Shown here piece by piece: positions 48,878 to 61,747 of a stretch of DNA of 64,000 bases. The notes under the pieces are model-generated. The model ran no database searches and was not told the DNA's origin. It was given only the letters and a program-made list of their open reading frames with translations. The stretch's first letter is position 1; every line of letters starts with the position of its first letter. The position numbers and the translations under genes are program-made. Where the stretch lies: the NCBI RefSeq assembly GCF_000002425.4, contig NC_037271.1:13923903-13987902 (forward strand), written 5' to 3'. This DNA comes from Physcomitrium patens (taxonomy: Eukaryota > Streptophyta > Bryopsida > Funariales > Funariaceae).

Positions 48878-50064
48878 TGTCATATTATATGAAGTCTTGC
48901 TTAAAAATGCATCGGACACTTGGCTAATGAAGGTAGAATGAAAATTACTATAAAAATTTTTTAATTCTAATAAAAGACTAAATAAAATCTAATTAAATCT
49001 TAATAATTCTAAAAAATATTTAATCAAATTCAAAATAAATCTTAAAAAAATTACAAGAGAAACAATAAGAAATCTTAAAAGAATTGAAAGAAAATTCTTA
49101 ATAAATCTTAAAAGAATCCTTAAGAAATCTTTAAATTTTTTAAAATAATCACAAATATTTCTTAAATAAATCTCAAATGAATTCTAATTTAATCTTCATT
49201 GAAACCCTAATAGACTTCAATCAAATTCTAAATAAATCCTAAATCCTAAACCAAATTTTAGAAAAATTCTAAATCCTAAATTAAATCATAAAAAAATCCT
49301 TAATCTTAAATCAATCCTTAGACAAATCTTAAATACTAAATCAAACTCTAAACAAATTCTAAACCTTAAATAAATTCAATTTAATCCTAGTACTATTTAG
49401 AACCCCAATATTTAGCAATTGAACCATCGGTCTTGCTTAAAAATTTATACACTTTTTGACAACTAAGTTGGTAACAAGCATACAAAATTTCAAGATAATT
49501 TTACTTATCAAATAGAAGAAAAATCCTAAACATAATATCTTTTTTATTTCACAAATTTCATAGTCATCCAAAACAATTGTAACTTTGCAAAGCTCTTGCA
49601 AAGTCATTATAAACTCAAATCACTAAAAATAAATGTTTAAAGAAATATTTTTAAGTTTATTTTTTAGTTTCATTCTTTGATTTATAAAAGATTCTCAAAG
49701 TTATCATAGGTACCTAGTTTTGTATCTCAGGGTGTGATTTCGAGGTAGGTTGATAACTGATCTTTTGCAAATATCACATTTTATTCTTTTGAATTAATTT
49801 TTATTAAAATCAACTTCTAATTTCTTTCTATATATATTTATATTCTTTATTTTTTTTATATACCTTATTTTGTCTTATTTATGGCCTTATAAAGTAAATA
49901 GAAGCCTACTTTATAAAAAGATAGCATTTATATCTTTAGTTTTATTTTCTTTTGGACTATTATCTATTTTTTAAGATAATTTTCTATAATATTTGAAGAA
50001 AGATCTTCTATAATATAATAATTTCTTCATCATTTTTATCTATTAGTTTTGTTACATCATAACA
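48878..50064 (-). repeat. Family-5 LTR-like insertion, reverse orientation
   Basis: Its left end (TGTCATATTATATGAAGTCTT) is the reverse complement of the right end of the 52110-53910 copy, and its right end (GTTACATCATAACA) matches the start of that copy. The interior, 48960-49400, is a decayed form of the TTTAGG-like array in reverse. Flanks TCTCAC and TGTCAC suggest an imperfect target duplication. It lies between the protease and RT parts of family-1 copy B, whose coding sense resumes at 50065. Confidence 0.7.
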
Positions 50065-51457
50065 TTGTCACTTTAATTTTTTTGATAGTTTAACCTAAAT
50101 TCTTATTAATCAAATAGAAACACATAAGTCTAATACATTCAAACTCTTATTGATAGATGCAAGAGCTTTCATGCATGCTAAAAAAAGGGTTATCTTTTAT
50201 TATATATTCCATGCCTATTTTTGATGGTAAAAGAATATTATATATTATTTTTAGTTAGTATTAAGATTTCTAAGATATTTTTGAAAAGAAGAATGCAAAT
50301 AATTTTCTAGAGCATTGTCCTTATGATTGTTCCATTGATCTTCATAAAAGAATTCAACCACCATTTTAACCAATTTATGGCCTATCACAAAATAAGTTGG
50401 CTACATAAAAAAAATATATTGATAAAAAATTGGCTAAAAATTTCATACGTCATTCTAAATCTCCAACCAAGGCTCCTATCTTATTTTGAAGAAAAAAGAT
50501 GGATCTCTGCAGATGTATGTGGACTATCGAGGATTCAAAAAAATCACCATTAAAAAAAGACATCCTTTATCTTAAATTTCAGAACTTTTTGATCAACTAA
50601 ATCAATCAAATATCTATACAAAAATAGATCTATAAAGAGTATATAAACTAGTATGCATTAAAAAAAGAGATGAATAGAAAATTATGTTTTGAACCAGATG
50701 TGGATATTTTGAATATAACATTATGATTTTTGGACTCACAAATACACTAGCTTCTTTTTAATATCTAATAAATGATGTCTTTTATGAGTTTCTTAATGAT
50801 TTTTTCATCAATTATTTGGATGATATTTTAATCTATTCTAAAAATACAAAAAAACATGAAGTTTATGTTTGACGTGTATTACAAAAACTTAGAAATGCAA
50901 GATTATATGCCAAGTTAAAAAAGAGTGTATTCGACACTATTTAAGTTGACTTTTTAGCATACATCATTTCCAATAAGGAGCTAATGATGGATCTGAAGAA
51001 GGTCCAAACTATTATAGATTAGAAAATTTGAAGAATAATAAGAGATGAGCCATGTTTTTTGAGCTTTGTCAATTACTATCGGATCTTCATCAAGAATTTT
51101 TCTTAAGTTGTAGCTTCACTTATACATTTCACATATAAAGACAAACTTAAGTAGAGTAAAGAAGACAAAGCATTGTTTGATATTTTAAAAAAGAAATTTA
51201 ATTTTACATCAATTTTATATTGTGTTGACTTCTCTGAGGTATTTTTCATAGAAAAAAAATGCATCAAACTTTGTCTTAGCTGTAGTATTATCATAAATAG
51301 GAGCCAATAGAAAACACCACCCAATAGCTTTCTATTCCAAAAAAATTTCAGCAGCCAAGATTAATTATGAAATCCAAAATAAAGAGCCATTTATAATCAT
51401 GGATTCATTTTAATAATTACATCATTATTTAGAAGGTACCTTAAGTGTAGTCACAGT
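50065..51457 (+). pseudogene. RT and RNase H start of family-1 copy B
   Basis: Translation keeps the RT order seen in the young copy: a pre-RT segment near 50140-50220 (ARAFMHA), the palm (NIMIFGLTNT near 50720-50745) and YLDDILIYS near 50815-50840, here with the catalytic YLDD intact. RNase H begins near 51120 and is cut at 51457 by the family-4 element; the last codons before the cut correspond to VTVYTDHK of the young copy. Confidence 0.8.
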
Positions 51458-52109
51458 TGTCGTACTGTAATTGCTTATAATATATAAAAATTAATTAAGA
51501 CATATAATATGTTTGTAAGTCGATGTAGATTAGAGTGGTTAGTAAATAAATTTAAAGAGAATTGATATAAGAAAATTTATTTGGAGATTTATCTATTTTG
51601 ATTATAGTATTTATATTATGTAGGATTTAGATATTTAGTGTAAAATTTAAAGGAAGGTTGGACTCTAAAGATGAAAGTCTAAACTATTAGGAGGCTTATT
51701 GGGAGGAATGAAAGGAAGGCATGATTTGATGAAGGCAAGGAATAAAGATCTTCATTCTATTGGTCGAAGGCCATGTCCAATGGGCTTCAAGGAGGCTGCC
51801 TGAGGCCTTATTAGAGATTAGGATTTCTCTTTTGATGTCATTTGAGCTTTGGAGGCTAAGTTCAGCAAGTTCAGGATTTTTTATATAATTTGGATGAAGA
51901 GTTTGTGTGATTTCGAGTTTTTATGAAGGAGATATAGGTGTTCAAAGTTAAGGTGTCAAATTTGTACCTACTAACACTCTTTGAAGCATAACATAATCGT
52001 ACGGAGAGCAATGAAAGATTGATGATTAGAATTGGAGAGAACACTTTCTTGACTACACTTTACATATACTGTTTGATAAATTCTAAGTCTAGATGAAAGA
52101 GTTATACGG

Positions 52110-53910
52110 TGTCGTGATATAACATGATTAATAGGTGAAAGAGTGTGGAGATTATTATAATTTAAGAGATCTTAGTTCAAAGTATTAGAACAAATTATCT
52201 TAGAAATATAGTTAATAGCCAAAGGGGTAGAAAAATTAAAAGGTATCAATGTTGCCTTTTAGAAAGGTGACTTCTACTTACTTTGTAGTACCATAAGTAA
52301 GGCAAATCAAAGTAGATTGGGAAAATAAATGATATAGGAATCTTTAGAAGAAAGTTAAGAGTAAATTCTAGAAAAAATTTACTTAGAAAAATTAGATATT
52401 GATACCCGGAGAGGGCCGGTTATGAACTAGGGTCGAAATCAGACTCTAAGGCACAAAACCGAGTCTCAACGACGACTCCGGGACTCTTTGGCAGATCAAA
52501 GAGTGGAATTGGAGAGAAAGTTGGATAGGGTTTCTATGGGAATTGATTTTGGGTGATTTGGAGTTGATATGAATTTGTAAGAGCTTTGCAAAGTTGAGTT
52601 TTTTTTCGGATGACTTAGATTTTATGAAATAAAATAGGGTTTATGTTTTAAGTGATTTCGATAGTTTTGTTGCAGATCTACGGATAAACTTCTTTGAATT
52701 CATGTTTATAGTTGTGTTGAATACATGTGAATTTGAACTTGATCTAACGGTTGAACAAAGAGATATGGAGGTTTAAGTGAGTCAAGGTCTCAGAAAGTAG
52801 AATTTTAGGTCTAGTGAGGGTTTTTAAGATTTCATGCAATCTACTAGTTGGATTGGAATAAAACTTATGTGAGAAGATATTAGACTTGTTTTCCTATGTC
52901 CTTGTGAAATTTAAAACCAATCGAATGGCGCAAAGAAGAGAAATTGGCTATGGAAGTTTGGCAACAAGATTGCAGAAGGAGGCCGTCTAATACCCAATCA
53001 CATTTTTGAAGTTTTCGTCAATTTGGTAACTCCGATCCTTTTTAAAATTTTTTTGCTTGTTTTGAACTTGATTTTTAAGAAGTATGCAAATTTTGAATTG
53101 AGATCAACGGTTTATTCATTAGATATTGAGGTTTAAATCTGTCATAGGAATTACTAGGATTTGGATTAGGGCTTGGCTAGGGTTCGGTTTAGGATTTGGA
53201 TTAGGATTTGGATTAGGGTTTGGATTAGGGTTTAGGATTTCATTAGGGTTTGGCTAGGATTTGGTTTAGGATTTGGATTAGGATTTAGGATTTCATTAGG
53301 GTTTGGCTAGGATTTGGTTTAGGATTTGGATTAGGATTTGGATTAGGATTTAGATTAGGATTTAGGATTTGATTAAGGTTTGATTTAGGGTTTAGATTAG
53401 GGTTTGGATTAGGATTTGATTTAGGGTTTGGATTAGGGTTTGATTAGGATTTGATTTAAAGTTTGGTTTAGGATTTAGGATTGGATTAGGATTTGGTTTA
53501 GGGTTTCATTTAGGATTTGATTTAGGGCTTAGGATTTGGAATCGGATTTAATTTAAGATTTGTTTAGGATTTGACTTAGGATTTAGGAATTATTAGGATT
53601 TAAGATTTAATTAGATTTGGTCTAAAGTTGAGTGAAATTCAATAGGGTTTTAACTAGAATTAAATTAAGGTTGAATTGACATATATTTGAGTAAAATTTG
53701 TAATCATTCTAATATTTCTTTAAGAATTTTATTATTTGTTTGAAATTTCTTTGAGTTGTTTTGAATTTGATTACGTTTATTTACCATTATTATAGTCTAA
53801 TTAGAGCATTGTTAGTATTCTATTTAGGATCTTATTATCACAATTTTTATTCTTCCTTCTACAGCCAGGTGCCTGGAGCATTGTCAAGCAAGACTTCACA
53901 CATTACGACA
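52110..53910 (+). repeat. Family-5 LTR-like insertion in family-4 LTR
   Basis: 1801 bp with near-perfect 9-bp inverted ends (TGTCGTGAT..ATTACGACA) and flanking 4-mers ACGG and ATGG. The 3' LTR of the same element has the empty site (TTATACGGCATTGAAG), which proves the insertion. A G+C-richer block lies at about 52405-52500 and a TTTAGG-like array at 53154-53611. No coding region is seen; it is probably a solo LTR. Confidence 0.8.
53154..53611 (+). repeat. Telomere-like GGATTTGGATTAGG minisatellite
   Basis: About 450 bp of degenerate units mixing GGATTTG, GGATTAG, GGTTTAG and GGCTAGG, close to the plant telomere unit TTTAGGG. Longer units of roughly 55 bp (with 'ttcattagggtttggctagg') repeat at least twice. 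A decayed reverse copy lies at about 49000-49390 in the other family-5 insertion, so the array belongs to this LTR family. Confidence 0.8.
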
Positions 53911-54510
53911 ATGGCATTGAAGATAGCACATGTAATTCAAAGGTAGAAAGTGAGGAATTTTGTTGATAGTAATGTTTGGAGCCATATCTTGAGTTTGTGG
54001 ACGAATTTTTGGCTCAAAATTTCTATAAGTGTGAGTTATTAAGTTAAAAAGCTATAAAACAAAGTTTCATGGTATTTGAATACTTATTTTGTGAGATATA
54101 AAGAAATTAGCATGTGGGTGTATGTAAGCTAGGATTTAAAGCTACTATTAGGATTTTGGTGATATCTCAAGATCCGTAATGAATTTATAAGAAAATATTT
54201 TTGTGGTAGTTTTTGAAAGCATATCAGTACTTCATGTAAAATTTAGGGTTTTTTTGGACAGTCCAATTGTGAGATATGAGCTATTGAAGTTTGGAAAACA
54301 TCTCTTATATAGATATATAAGATTTTAAGATACTTTATTATACATTTGGGTATTTTTTTGGTACTTGGGCTTATGTTTTGATATAATTATCTAAAAAGAA
54401 AAAATATTATATATATAAACTTGGTATTTTTATATCTTAGACTTGATTGAGTATTTAGTGGTAGCTAGAAGCCTAGCGCTTTCTTGAGGCAAATTCTCTC
54501 TACTCTAACA

Positions 54511-56450
54511 TATTGATGCTTCTATTGAGAGAGCCTTAAGGCATTAATTATGTCAATAAGTTAAGATGGGAGATCAAAATCCAGGGTTTTGATTATTAGG
54601 AGGAATAGGTACCCATGATTTATTTAGGACATTTGCTCAATTTATTGAAGAAAGGCAACAGGTACATGAGGAGGATAGAAATACTACCAAAGCTTTACAA
54701 GTAGTGGTAGATAAAATTGGATGGTTTGATGAGAGGAATATTACTAAGTTCCTCAGGATTTATATATGTGAAATGGAAGTACATTAGGTTTCAGAAATGA
54801 AGATGATTACCACCTTGGATTTAGTAGTGGTACCAGAAATTAGAGAAAGGGTTCAAGAGTTGCATACTGAAACTATATCATAGAAGAAATTTGAAGAATT
54901 CTTGAAAGATGAATTTTTTGAGGAAGATTCACAAAGAATGACAAAACAGACTTTTTTGAAGTAGATTGAGCAAAGGCTAGGGAATCAATTGGCTCGAAAT
55001 GAATTAATTAGGAAATTTGAGACCAAATTTGAGCAATTACCATGGCAAGAGAGACACCTCTTGGAAACAAGAAAAACTAGATTATTTTTATAAGCAACTG
55101 ATGAATATTTGGAAGATAAGCTTTTGTTTTATTTAGCAAATAAGACATGTGAGAGTGCTTTTATAAATAATTAGAAGCTAGTAAAAGAGACAGTGGAACT
55201 TTTGGCTAAATAACAAAAAATTAAGACTCGTCGTTTAATATCGAGATTAGAATCAATGCCTACATTTTAGAATCAAGGACTACTTTAAAAAGTGATCAAG
55301 ACTGTTAAAGATGGTACACTTGAAGAATTGATCAAGGGCATATAAGATTTGAAGATAGAAATGATTAAGTTGAAGAAATCGTAGATTGCAAATTCATCAA
55401 AGACAATTGAAGGCTCAAAGGGATTTGTAGAGAGATATATGTGATGTGATAATCTAAACCACAAGTGTGGTAAATGTGACAGCTACAAAAGTACAATCAA
55501 AGATGGTATTGTATATTTCAAAGAGGGCAAGATAAGACTCACATAGTCAAATGAGCCTTTAAAGATAAATTTTAGAAAGGGTGGCATGAAAAAATTGATA
55601 GAAGAGCAAATATCAAGGAATAATGCCATACAAGGAGAAGAAGCTAAGTCTTACTCTGTTATAGTTGAACAAAAAGTACTTAAGGCTAGTTTCCTAACAA
55701 CTACAAAAGTCATGATCAGAGGAGCTGAAGCTATCAAAAAAATGACTGGATGGAATGATTTAGTTGATGCTATTAATATTAAATCATATTTATGTAGAGA
55801 CAAACATGATGATGATTTACATGATGCCATGGTTGAAGAAAAAAGAAGTAGAGCTATTTATAAGGAAGATGTTATTGAGCCTGAAAATAAGAGGAGGTCT
55901 TCAAGAAACAAAGAAGTTTTTAAGGAGCAAAAATTGAAGAAAATGCCTTCTTCAACTCATCTTGGTGGTGCACCATTATCAAAAGAGTGGTGAGAGAAGA
56001 GCAAAGAGAAGGGGAAAGATGATGCAAGCAAACTTAAAGGTAAAAATCATACTTATAAGCTTCAATTTGACATTGAAACATCTACAGATATAAAGAGCAT
56101 TTTAGAAGAGAAGATCTTAGATGTAGAAATTAAATTCACTCTAAGAGAGACTCTTGGTATAACTAAAAAGGATTTCTGTGAGTTGATCATCAATGTGATA
56201 AAGAGGAAGAGACAAATGACAACTGAAGCTATTATGATAGAGGCATTGAGTACTCGAGTAACTATGGATGAAGAAGAAGAGATAGGATAGGTATTTGTAC
56301 AATTTACAATGCTAGAAGATGGAATTAAAGTTGATATGGAAAATGAGGCTTTAAATAAATATGAAGAAGCTATAGAAGAGGATCAAATGAAATGTGCATC
56401 TATAAGATTTACTGAAATAAAGAAGAATGCATAAGAAGCATGTGTAAATA
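54511..56450 (+). pseudogene. Gag region of family-4 element
   Basis: After the LTR, translation gives a charged, helical gag-like protein (e.g. GGIGTHDLFRTFAQFIEERQ near 54600-54650) and a degenerate zinc-knuckle area near 55440-55480 (CDNLNHKCGKC). An open frame at 55586-55993 (135 aa) is lysine- and glutamate-rich, with a serine/arginine patch. Stops separate the parts. I do not recognise a narrower family. Confidence 0.65.
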
Positions 56451-57720
56451 CTTCCTCTAAATGTAATAATGATGGAATGAGAAGTAATAGTTATTCAATT
56501 CCTTATTGGACTACAGCTACTATGGAGACATATGTGAGGTTGGAGGACTCTAAAGATCCAATTTTGACCTTAGTTGATCATGGATCTGAAATCAATATCA
56601 TATCAAGGCTGATATATGAGAAAAATAAGTGGCCTGTTGATACCAATCATGGTTAGGTAATTAGAGCTGTAAACAACCAACAAGGTGATTTATACGGAGC
56701 TTGCTTAGCTATAAGAATTAGGATTAGAGATGTCAAAGTGGAGCATAATTTCTTTGTACAAAACTCTCCTACATATCCGATAATATTTGATCAACCCTAT
56801 ATTACAATTTCTAGAATAGAAACTAGAGTCTTGGATGTTGGTTCACATTATGCCAAAATTCGTAATTAGAATGGAAGAAAAGTTGTGCAATTTATTACTG
56901 TGAAACCTATCCATGAGAGACATAGAGAATAATTAAGAAGAATGCCTTTGGAACCATGAAACAACTTTGTAGATTTCTAAAAAACACCCTTATAGAATGA
57001 GGACACATGGATGCAAATAAGTCATCTGCAAATCCCATTGTAGATAATATGAGTTTTGGATTTTTAAACTTGACTAGTAATGGATTTGTGAGTATTCAAA
57101 AGATTAAAGATTTAGATTTTTTTACATACAAGAAGGATGAAGAAACAAGAAAAAAACTTAAAGAGAGTGGATTTAGTTTCAAATGATGAAGCCATTGTTG
57201 GAATAATAGAAGAAATAGGTTTGGAAGATGATTTGATAAAGGTTCTTGAGAATTTAGCTATAAGCATAGATGAAAATGCTATAGTAGAAATATATTCAAG
57301 AGAGACTTATGAGAAATTAGAAAAAATAGTAGTAATTGGTGGACTTGCTACAAGCTACAAATTAAAACATGAGGCTTGAATATAAACTAAATATAAAGCT
57401 GTGATAAGAATGGTAAAGCCTATAGCTATCCAATTACCAGTTGATACTATGGAACATATCAATCAAGTAATTAAAGAGCCAAGTCTAAGAGAAGGATGTG
57501 GAATTGGACATCAATTTATTCAAGAATCATTAGCTAAATTGAAGATTGGAGGGAGAGATTTCTTGACATCAACGGAGAAAATTATGTTTCAAGAAATACT
57601 TATTAGGCATGATAAGGTATTTGTATTAATTCTTGATGAAATTGGATTTGTGGATTCTAATGTTGTAGTACCTATGGTAATCTTTATAGTGCCACATGTT
57701 CTATAAAATTTAAAGCCTAT
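56450..57720 (+). pseudogene. Protease and pre-RT region of family-4 element
   Basis: The protease motif DHGSEINIIS is read near 56577-56610; DHGS takes the place of the usual DSG/DTG. About 75 residues on is YPIIFDQPYITI, corresponding to the PVILGQPY-type segment of retropepsins. Open frames at 57137-57379 and 57401-57706 follow and lead to the RT. Confidence 0.7.
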
Positions 57721-57724
57721 ACCT

Positions 57725-59080
57725 ATGCCCAGAGCTTTACTTCCAAAGTTGATAAAACTACTAAAAGAAAAGGTGAAGATGGGTATTTTAGAACCTTCAA
57801 TTGCTTCCTATTCTAATAGATGGTTCACAGTACCCAAGAAGTCAGGGGCATTAAGGTTTATTCAAGATATGCAACTTGCAAATAGAGTAATTATTTGGAA
57901 TATGGGATCAAGTCTTATAGTAGATGAAGTGGTTGAATAATTTGTAAGTCATGCCATCTATTCTATTGGAGACTTATATTCTAGATATGACCAATTTTAA
58001 TTAGCTAAACAGAGTAGAGACTTAACTACTATGAAGACTTTTTTGGATTTAATGAAGATGTGTACCTTATCTCAAGGTGCAACCAACTTAGTGGCTCATA
58101 TGTAAAATGTTATGAACCAAATATTGAAAGAATTTATTCTTAAAAAAATCATACCATTTTTTGGTGATATATCTATAAAAGAAGATAAAAAAGAAGACAA
58201 GGATGAGACTATAGAGGTTGAAGGTTGTAGGAAGTGTGTTAAAAGGCATATTGAAGATGTGGCTCAAATATTAGAGAGATTGGAGTGAGTTAATTGCATG
58301 TTAATTTTGGAGAAATTAAAATTTGGAGTTAATGAGATTCTAGTATTAGGACACATGTATGGCAGGTATGGTAGGAAACGAAACGCTAATAAAATTAATA
58401 CTATATCTAGAATGAAGGCTTTTAAAAATGTTACAGAAGTCAGAAGGTTTTTAGAAGCATGTGTATTCTATTACATTTGGGTGCCTCACTTTGTTCATAT
58501 CTCAGAGCCACTATATAAGTTATTACATAAAGATAAGTGATTTTTTTGGGAAAGAGAACAAAAAATAGCTATAGAAAACCTAAAAAAGATATTGAATTCA
58601 CCACCTATACTTAGACAAGTGGTTATAACAGTGGATATAAGCCCCATAGCAATTGAATGGGCTATTAGATAAGTTGATGTAAAAGGGAGAAGGTTTGCTA
58701 TAAGGTTTTGAGCCATGATTCTTATAAAGAGGTAATGGGCTTATCCACAAGTTAAAAGACAAATTTGGGAAGCATTCATCGCTTTAAAGGCCGAGAAGAA
58801 TTATTTGATTGGAGCAAGTATGGTTTTGGAAACAAATTGTTTGCCATTACTTTGAATGATAATTAACTGTACTATTCCAGATATTACCATATTAACATAG
58901 ATAGCCTATATAAGAACATTAAATCCTATTTTAATACTTCTTACTGGTAAAGAAAACTTATTAGTAGATATGTTGTTTAGAGCTAGATATACCTTTGAAG
59001 AGAAAATGATGGCACACGAAGGAGGTGAAGATCAAGAAGAGAAGAGTTATGAAAATTCTACGAAGATTTGTATAAAGGTA
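57725..59080 (+). pseudogene. Reverse transcriptase and RNase H of family-4 element
   Basis: RT fingers and palm: MGILEPSIASYSNRWFTVPK, then GALRFIQDMQLANR and YSIGDLYSRYDQF. The active site reads IPFFGDI (58148-58170), so the first Asp of the xDD pair is glycine (58163-58165). The thumb/connection follows (FGVNEILVLGHMYGRYGRK, EVRRFLEACVFYYIWVPHF), then RNase H (VDISPIAIEWAIR; ALKAEKNYLIGASMVLETN). Single stops are scattered but the frame mostly holds, suggesting decay by point mutation. Confidence 0.82.
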
Positions 59081-60400
59081 GATTGAAGGATATTGAAATT
59101 TATTTAAGCACAATGATGAAACAAGAAAGGTGGACGGATAAAACCTTCAAAGATATTAGACATCAATCCTATGGTTATTTGCTTGGGGATGGATTCCTAT
59201 AGAAGAGGCCAAAATGAGGTGATAAAATTCTATTGAAAATAGTAGGAGATCTTAAAATTAAGTTTAAGGTTTTAAGAGAATATCATGATAGACTTTGGGC
59301 AAGGCACACAGGAGTTTGGGCCACATATATCAAAATGAAGAAAAGGTATTTATGAAAGGGTTTATATAAGGATGTAGAAGACTTTGTGAGCTCATGCACA
59401 AAGTGTCAACTATAATCTAAAGTTACGTACAGAGATGAATTACATCTTATTTATCCACCTTCAATACATTTTCAATGGATAATTGATTTGGTAGCTATGC
59501 CATCAAAACTTTGGGATATGAAATATTTGGTTTTGGCAAGAGAAGAGCTGTCAAATTATGTTGAAGGGAGGGCTTTGAAAACCAAGACCACAAAGGCAAT
59601 ATGTAGATTTATATTAAAAGACATCTTTAGCAGATATGATAGCATTGGGAGGATAAGAGCTGATAAAGGAAAATTGGATGTCATTGAAGCAAGAGAATTT
59701 TCCAACAAGTAAAAAGTTCAACTGAAGTTGACTACTTCTTATAATCCTAAAGCCAATGAAAAGAGTGAGAGGGGTCCTCTTCCTATCATTTATGCATTCG
59801 TTAAGGCATGTAAGGGTAAGTCAATTCAATGGCCTAAACTACTTCTATTAATTTTTTGGATTGATAGGACTACTCATAGTACTGTCAATGATTATACGGC
59901 TATGGAATTAATGTTAGGACAAAAACCTATGATGCCTACTGAAGAAACTTATCCTATATAGATGTTTTTATCTTGAGAAAATGATATAAATAGAAAAAGA
60001 TTATTGAAGCTTTGAATCTAACAATTAGGTAGGTTACCTAAGACCTACAAATTGTAGTTGAGATATTAAAAGAAGCAAGATTGAAAAATAAAGAAAGATT
60101 TTATAAGACTCATAGATTGAGGCCTAAGTCTATAGAGATTGGAGAATGGATTCTAGTTTATCATAACAACCTTGAGTATCTGCATAGTACTATAAAAAAA
60201 TTTACAAAAAAATCGTTTGGACCATATGAAGTGGTTACAGTCTATGATAATGCCACATATACTTTACGTAAATTAGATAGAGCTATCATAAGGATTCCAA
60301 TAGCAAGAAAAAGGATGAAGACTTTCAAGAGAAGAGATAGGTAGTTTCAAATAGAAGACCTTGAAGAATTCTTACCTCAATATTTGGACCAAGAAGATGA
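59080..60400 (+). pseudogene. Integrase of family-4 element
   Basis: A zinc-binding area near 59280-59415 (REYHDRLWARHTGVW.., then CTKCQL), a core near 59480-59960 (HFQWIIDLVAMP, RADKGKLDV, TTSYNPKANEKSERG with the catalytic Glu region), and a basic C-terminal part at 60081-60344 (FGPYEVVTVYDNATYTLR). No chromodomain follows. Frames are interrupted by stops such as the TAG at 59710-59712. Confidence 0.78.
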
Positions 60401-60499
60401 AGAAGAAGAGCCAGTGAGTGATTCAAAGAAATTTCAAGAGGATGAAGAAGAGTAACACGTGGCACATACCGGAGGATGAGCAGGTTTGGAAGGAGTGGA

Positions 60500-61747
60500 T
60501 GTCATACTATAATTGCTTATAATATGTAAAAATTAATTAAGACATATAATATGTTTGTAAGTCGATGTAGATTAGAGTGGTTAGTAAATAAATTTAAAGA
60601 GAATTGATATAGGAAAATTTATTTGAAGATTTGTCTATTTTGATTATAGTATTTATATTATGTAGGATTTAGATATTTAGTGTAAAATTTAAAGAAATTT
60701 TGGAGTCTAAAGATGAAAGTCTAAACTATTAAGAGGCTTATTGGGAGGGATGAAAGCAAGGCATGGTTGGATGAAGGAAAGGAATAAAAATCTTCATTCT
60801 ATTGGTCGAAGGCCATGTCCAATGGGCTTCAAGGAGGCTGCTTGAGGCCTTATTAGAGATTAGGATTTCTCTTTTGATGTCATTTGAGCTTTGGAGGCTA
60901 AATTCAGCAAGTTCAGGGTTTTTGGTATAATTTGGATGGAGAATTTGTGTGATTTCGAGTTTTTATGAAGGAGATATAGGTGTTCAAAGTTAAGGTATCA
61001 AATTTGTATCTACTATCACTCTTTGAAGCGTAACATAAGCGTACAGAGAGCAATGAATGATCGGTGATTAGAATTGGAGAGAACACTTTCTTGGCTACAC
61101 TTTACATATATTGTTTGATAAATTCTAAGTCTAGATGAAGGAGTTATACGGCATTGAAGACAGCACATGTAATTCAAAGGTAGAAAGTGAGTCATTTTGT
61201 TGATAGTAATGTTTGGAGCCATATCTTGAGTTTATGGACGAATTTTTGGCTCAAAATTTCCATAAGTGTGAGTTATTAAGTTGAAAAGCTATAAAAAAAA
61301 GTTTCATGGTATTTGAATACTTATTTTGTGAGATATGAAGAAATTAGCACGCGGGTGTATGTAAGCTAGGATTTAAAGCTACTATTAGGGTTTTGGTGAT
61401 ATCTCAAGATCCGTAATGAATTTGTTAGAAAATATTTTTGTGGTAGTTTTTGAAAGCAAATCAGTACTTCTTGTAAAATTTAGGGTTTTTTTGGATAGTC
61501 CGATTGTGAGATATGAGCTATTGAAGTTTAGAAAACATCTCTTATAAGGATATATAAGATTTTAAGATACTTTATTATACATTTGGATGTTTTCTTAGTA
61601 CTTGGGCTTATGTTTTGATGTAATTATCCAAAATGAGAAAATATTATATATATAAACTTGGTATTTTTATATCTTAGACTTGATTGAGTATTTAGTGGCA
61701 GCTAGAAGCTTAGCGCTTTCTTGAGGCAAACTCTCTCTACTCCGACA
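60500..61747 (+). repeat. 3' LTR of family-4 element
   Basis: 1248 bp, starts TGTCATACTATAATTGC and ends TACTCCGACA. It is the uninterrupted version and provides the empty site for the 52110-53910 insertion. The next base resumes the RNase H codons of family-1 copy B. Confidence 0.88.

Larger units (their letters stand above)
51458..54510 (+). repeat. 5' LTR of family-4 element, interrupted
   Basis: Starts TGTCGTACTG and ends TACTCTAACA. 51458-52109 and 53911-54510 align end to end with the uninterrupted 3' LTR; the extra 52110-53910 is a nested family-5 insertion. The LTR includes a stretch (about 51760-51800) shared with both solo LTRs. Confidence 0.85.
51458..61747 (+). mobile_element. 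Family-4 Ty3/gypsy element, complete, 10.3 kb
   Basis: LTRs lie at 51458-54510 (with a 1.8-kb insertion; about 1.25 kb without it) and 60500-61747. It splits the RNase H of family-1 copy B: the host codons resume exactly at 61748. Internal order is gag, protease, RT, RNase H, integrase. There is a purine-rich tract (GGTTTGGAAGGAGTGGA) before the 3' LTR. No chromodomain is seen. The protein sequences are unlike families 1-3, so this is a separate gypsy lineage. Many in-frame stops and an altered RT site mean it is dead. Confidence 0.88.

Noticed and set aside
53154-53611. A true chromosome end
   Set aside because: The repeat is degenerate, lies inside an LTR-like insertion and is flanked by unique retroelement sequence on both sides.
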